From Takifugu bimaculatus (taxonomy: Eukaryota > Chordata > Actinopteri > Tetraodontiformes > Tetraodontidae), in contig CP034983.1 in the NCBI GenBank assembly GCA_004026145.2, positions 9,284,588 to 9,348,587 on the forward strand: a stretch of DNA of 64,000 bases, in the 5' to 3' direction. Both the position numbers and the translations under genes were made by a program. The notes beneath the pieces were generated by a model. It made no database searches. It was not told the origin of the DNA and saw only the letters and a list, made by a program, of their open reading frames with translations. Positions 63,806 to 64,000 of this stretch are shown piece after piece. Every line of letters starts with the position of its first letter. Position 1 is the first letter of the stretch.

Positions 63806-64000
63806 TCAGGTCCACCGCTCCCAATTACTTTCCAGACAACCTTGGATGTTCTGCTGAAAGAGCCTTTGGTTTATCTGGAGGGCATCTGCGGCCGCCTGGT
63901 TCAATGGATCATTGGGGTTTGCTCTCTGAGGGGATGACGATGGTTGTGAGGGTGAATATATCTGCTGCTTTATAGGCTGCATCAGGCAGGCATCAGTCAT
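63806..64000 (-). other. Open frame at the window edge, unidentified
   Basis: 64 codons, rich in Gln, Asn, Pro and Ser (SPSQPSSSPQRANPND), open at the right edge, so it may continue outside. No family recognised. Confidence 0.2.

Noticed and set aside
63845..63862. AAAGAGCCTTTGG resembling part of a histone stem-loop
   Set aside because: Only one arm is present; there is no partner arm and no histone gene nearby.

Overview
The window is nuclear DNA of a ray-finned (teleost) fish. The evidence is spliced vertebrate genes with GT-AG introns, replication-dependent histone genes with 3' stem-loops, long CA, TA and tetranucleotide microsatellites, and a transposon mix (L2-type LINE, PIF/Harbinger, hAT, piggyBac, chromodomain Ty3/gypsy, LTRs) typical of fish. 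I cannot name the species.

Positions 1-23,500 hold a conserved block: ccny (cyclin Y, minus strand, exons 1-8, 3' end outside the window), a compact CREM/ICER-type bZIP gene (minus) and cul2 (cullin-2, plus, complete, 20 coding exons, 745 codons). The same three genes are neighbours in human 10p11. A tRNA-Trp gene lies just beyond cul2.

Positions 25,000-46,700 hold a histone locus. H2B(+) is followed by a decayed H1 tail, H2A(-)/H3(+) on a shared promoter, H2B(-) and H4(-). After about 10 kb of transposon debris comes a second, inverted H3(-)/H2A(+) pair and an H4 pseudogene. The two H4 neighbourhoods are paralogous. A two-gene Harbinger transposon sits beside the first H4, and the second keeps the matching site without the insertion.

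Positions 35,800-40,960 are nested fragments of two LINE families and a hAT transposase, plus an inverted copy of the cul2 5' flank.

Positions 47,000-55,300 carry a repeat array whose units contain tRNA-Ala sequences (two AGC, one TGC, one decayed). It is interrupted by a nearly full L2 LINE (esterase-like ORF1 fragment, EN-RT ORF2 with one internal stop) and by a solo LTR.

Positions 55,300-64,000 are accessory DNA: a decayed zinc-finger-like fragment, a piggyBac C-terminus, a collapsed Ty3/gypsy element, a second hAT transposase split by a solo LTR, microsatellites, an LTR-like repeat and a pyrimidine-rich tract.

The cellular genes have known roles: ccny activates membrane CDKs, ICER represses cAMP-induced genes, cul2 scaffolds the VHL-type ubiquitin ligase, and the histones supply S-phase chromatin. 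I found no convincing new biological system. The most useful observations are the natural empty/filled-site pair, the short ICER-like gene with paired CRE sites, the tRNA-Ala array and the datable nested insertions.
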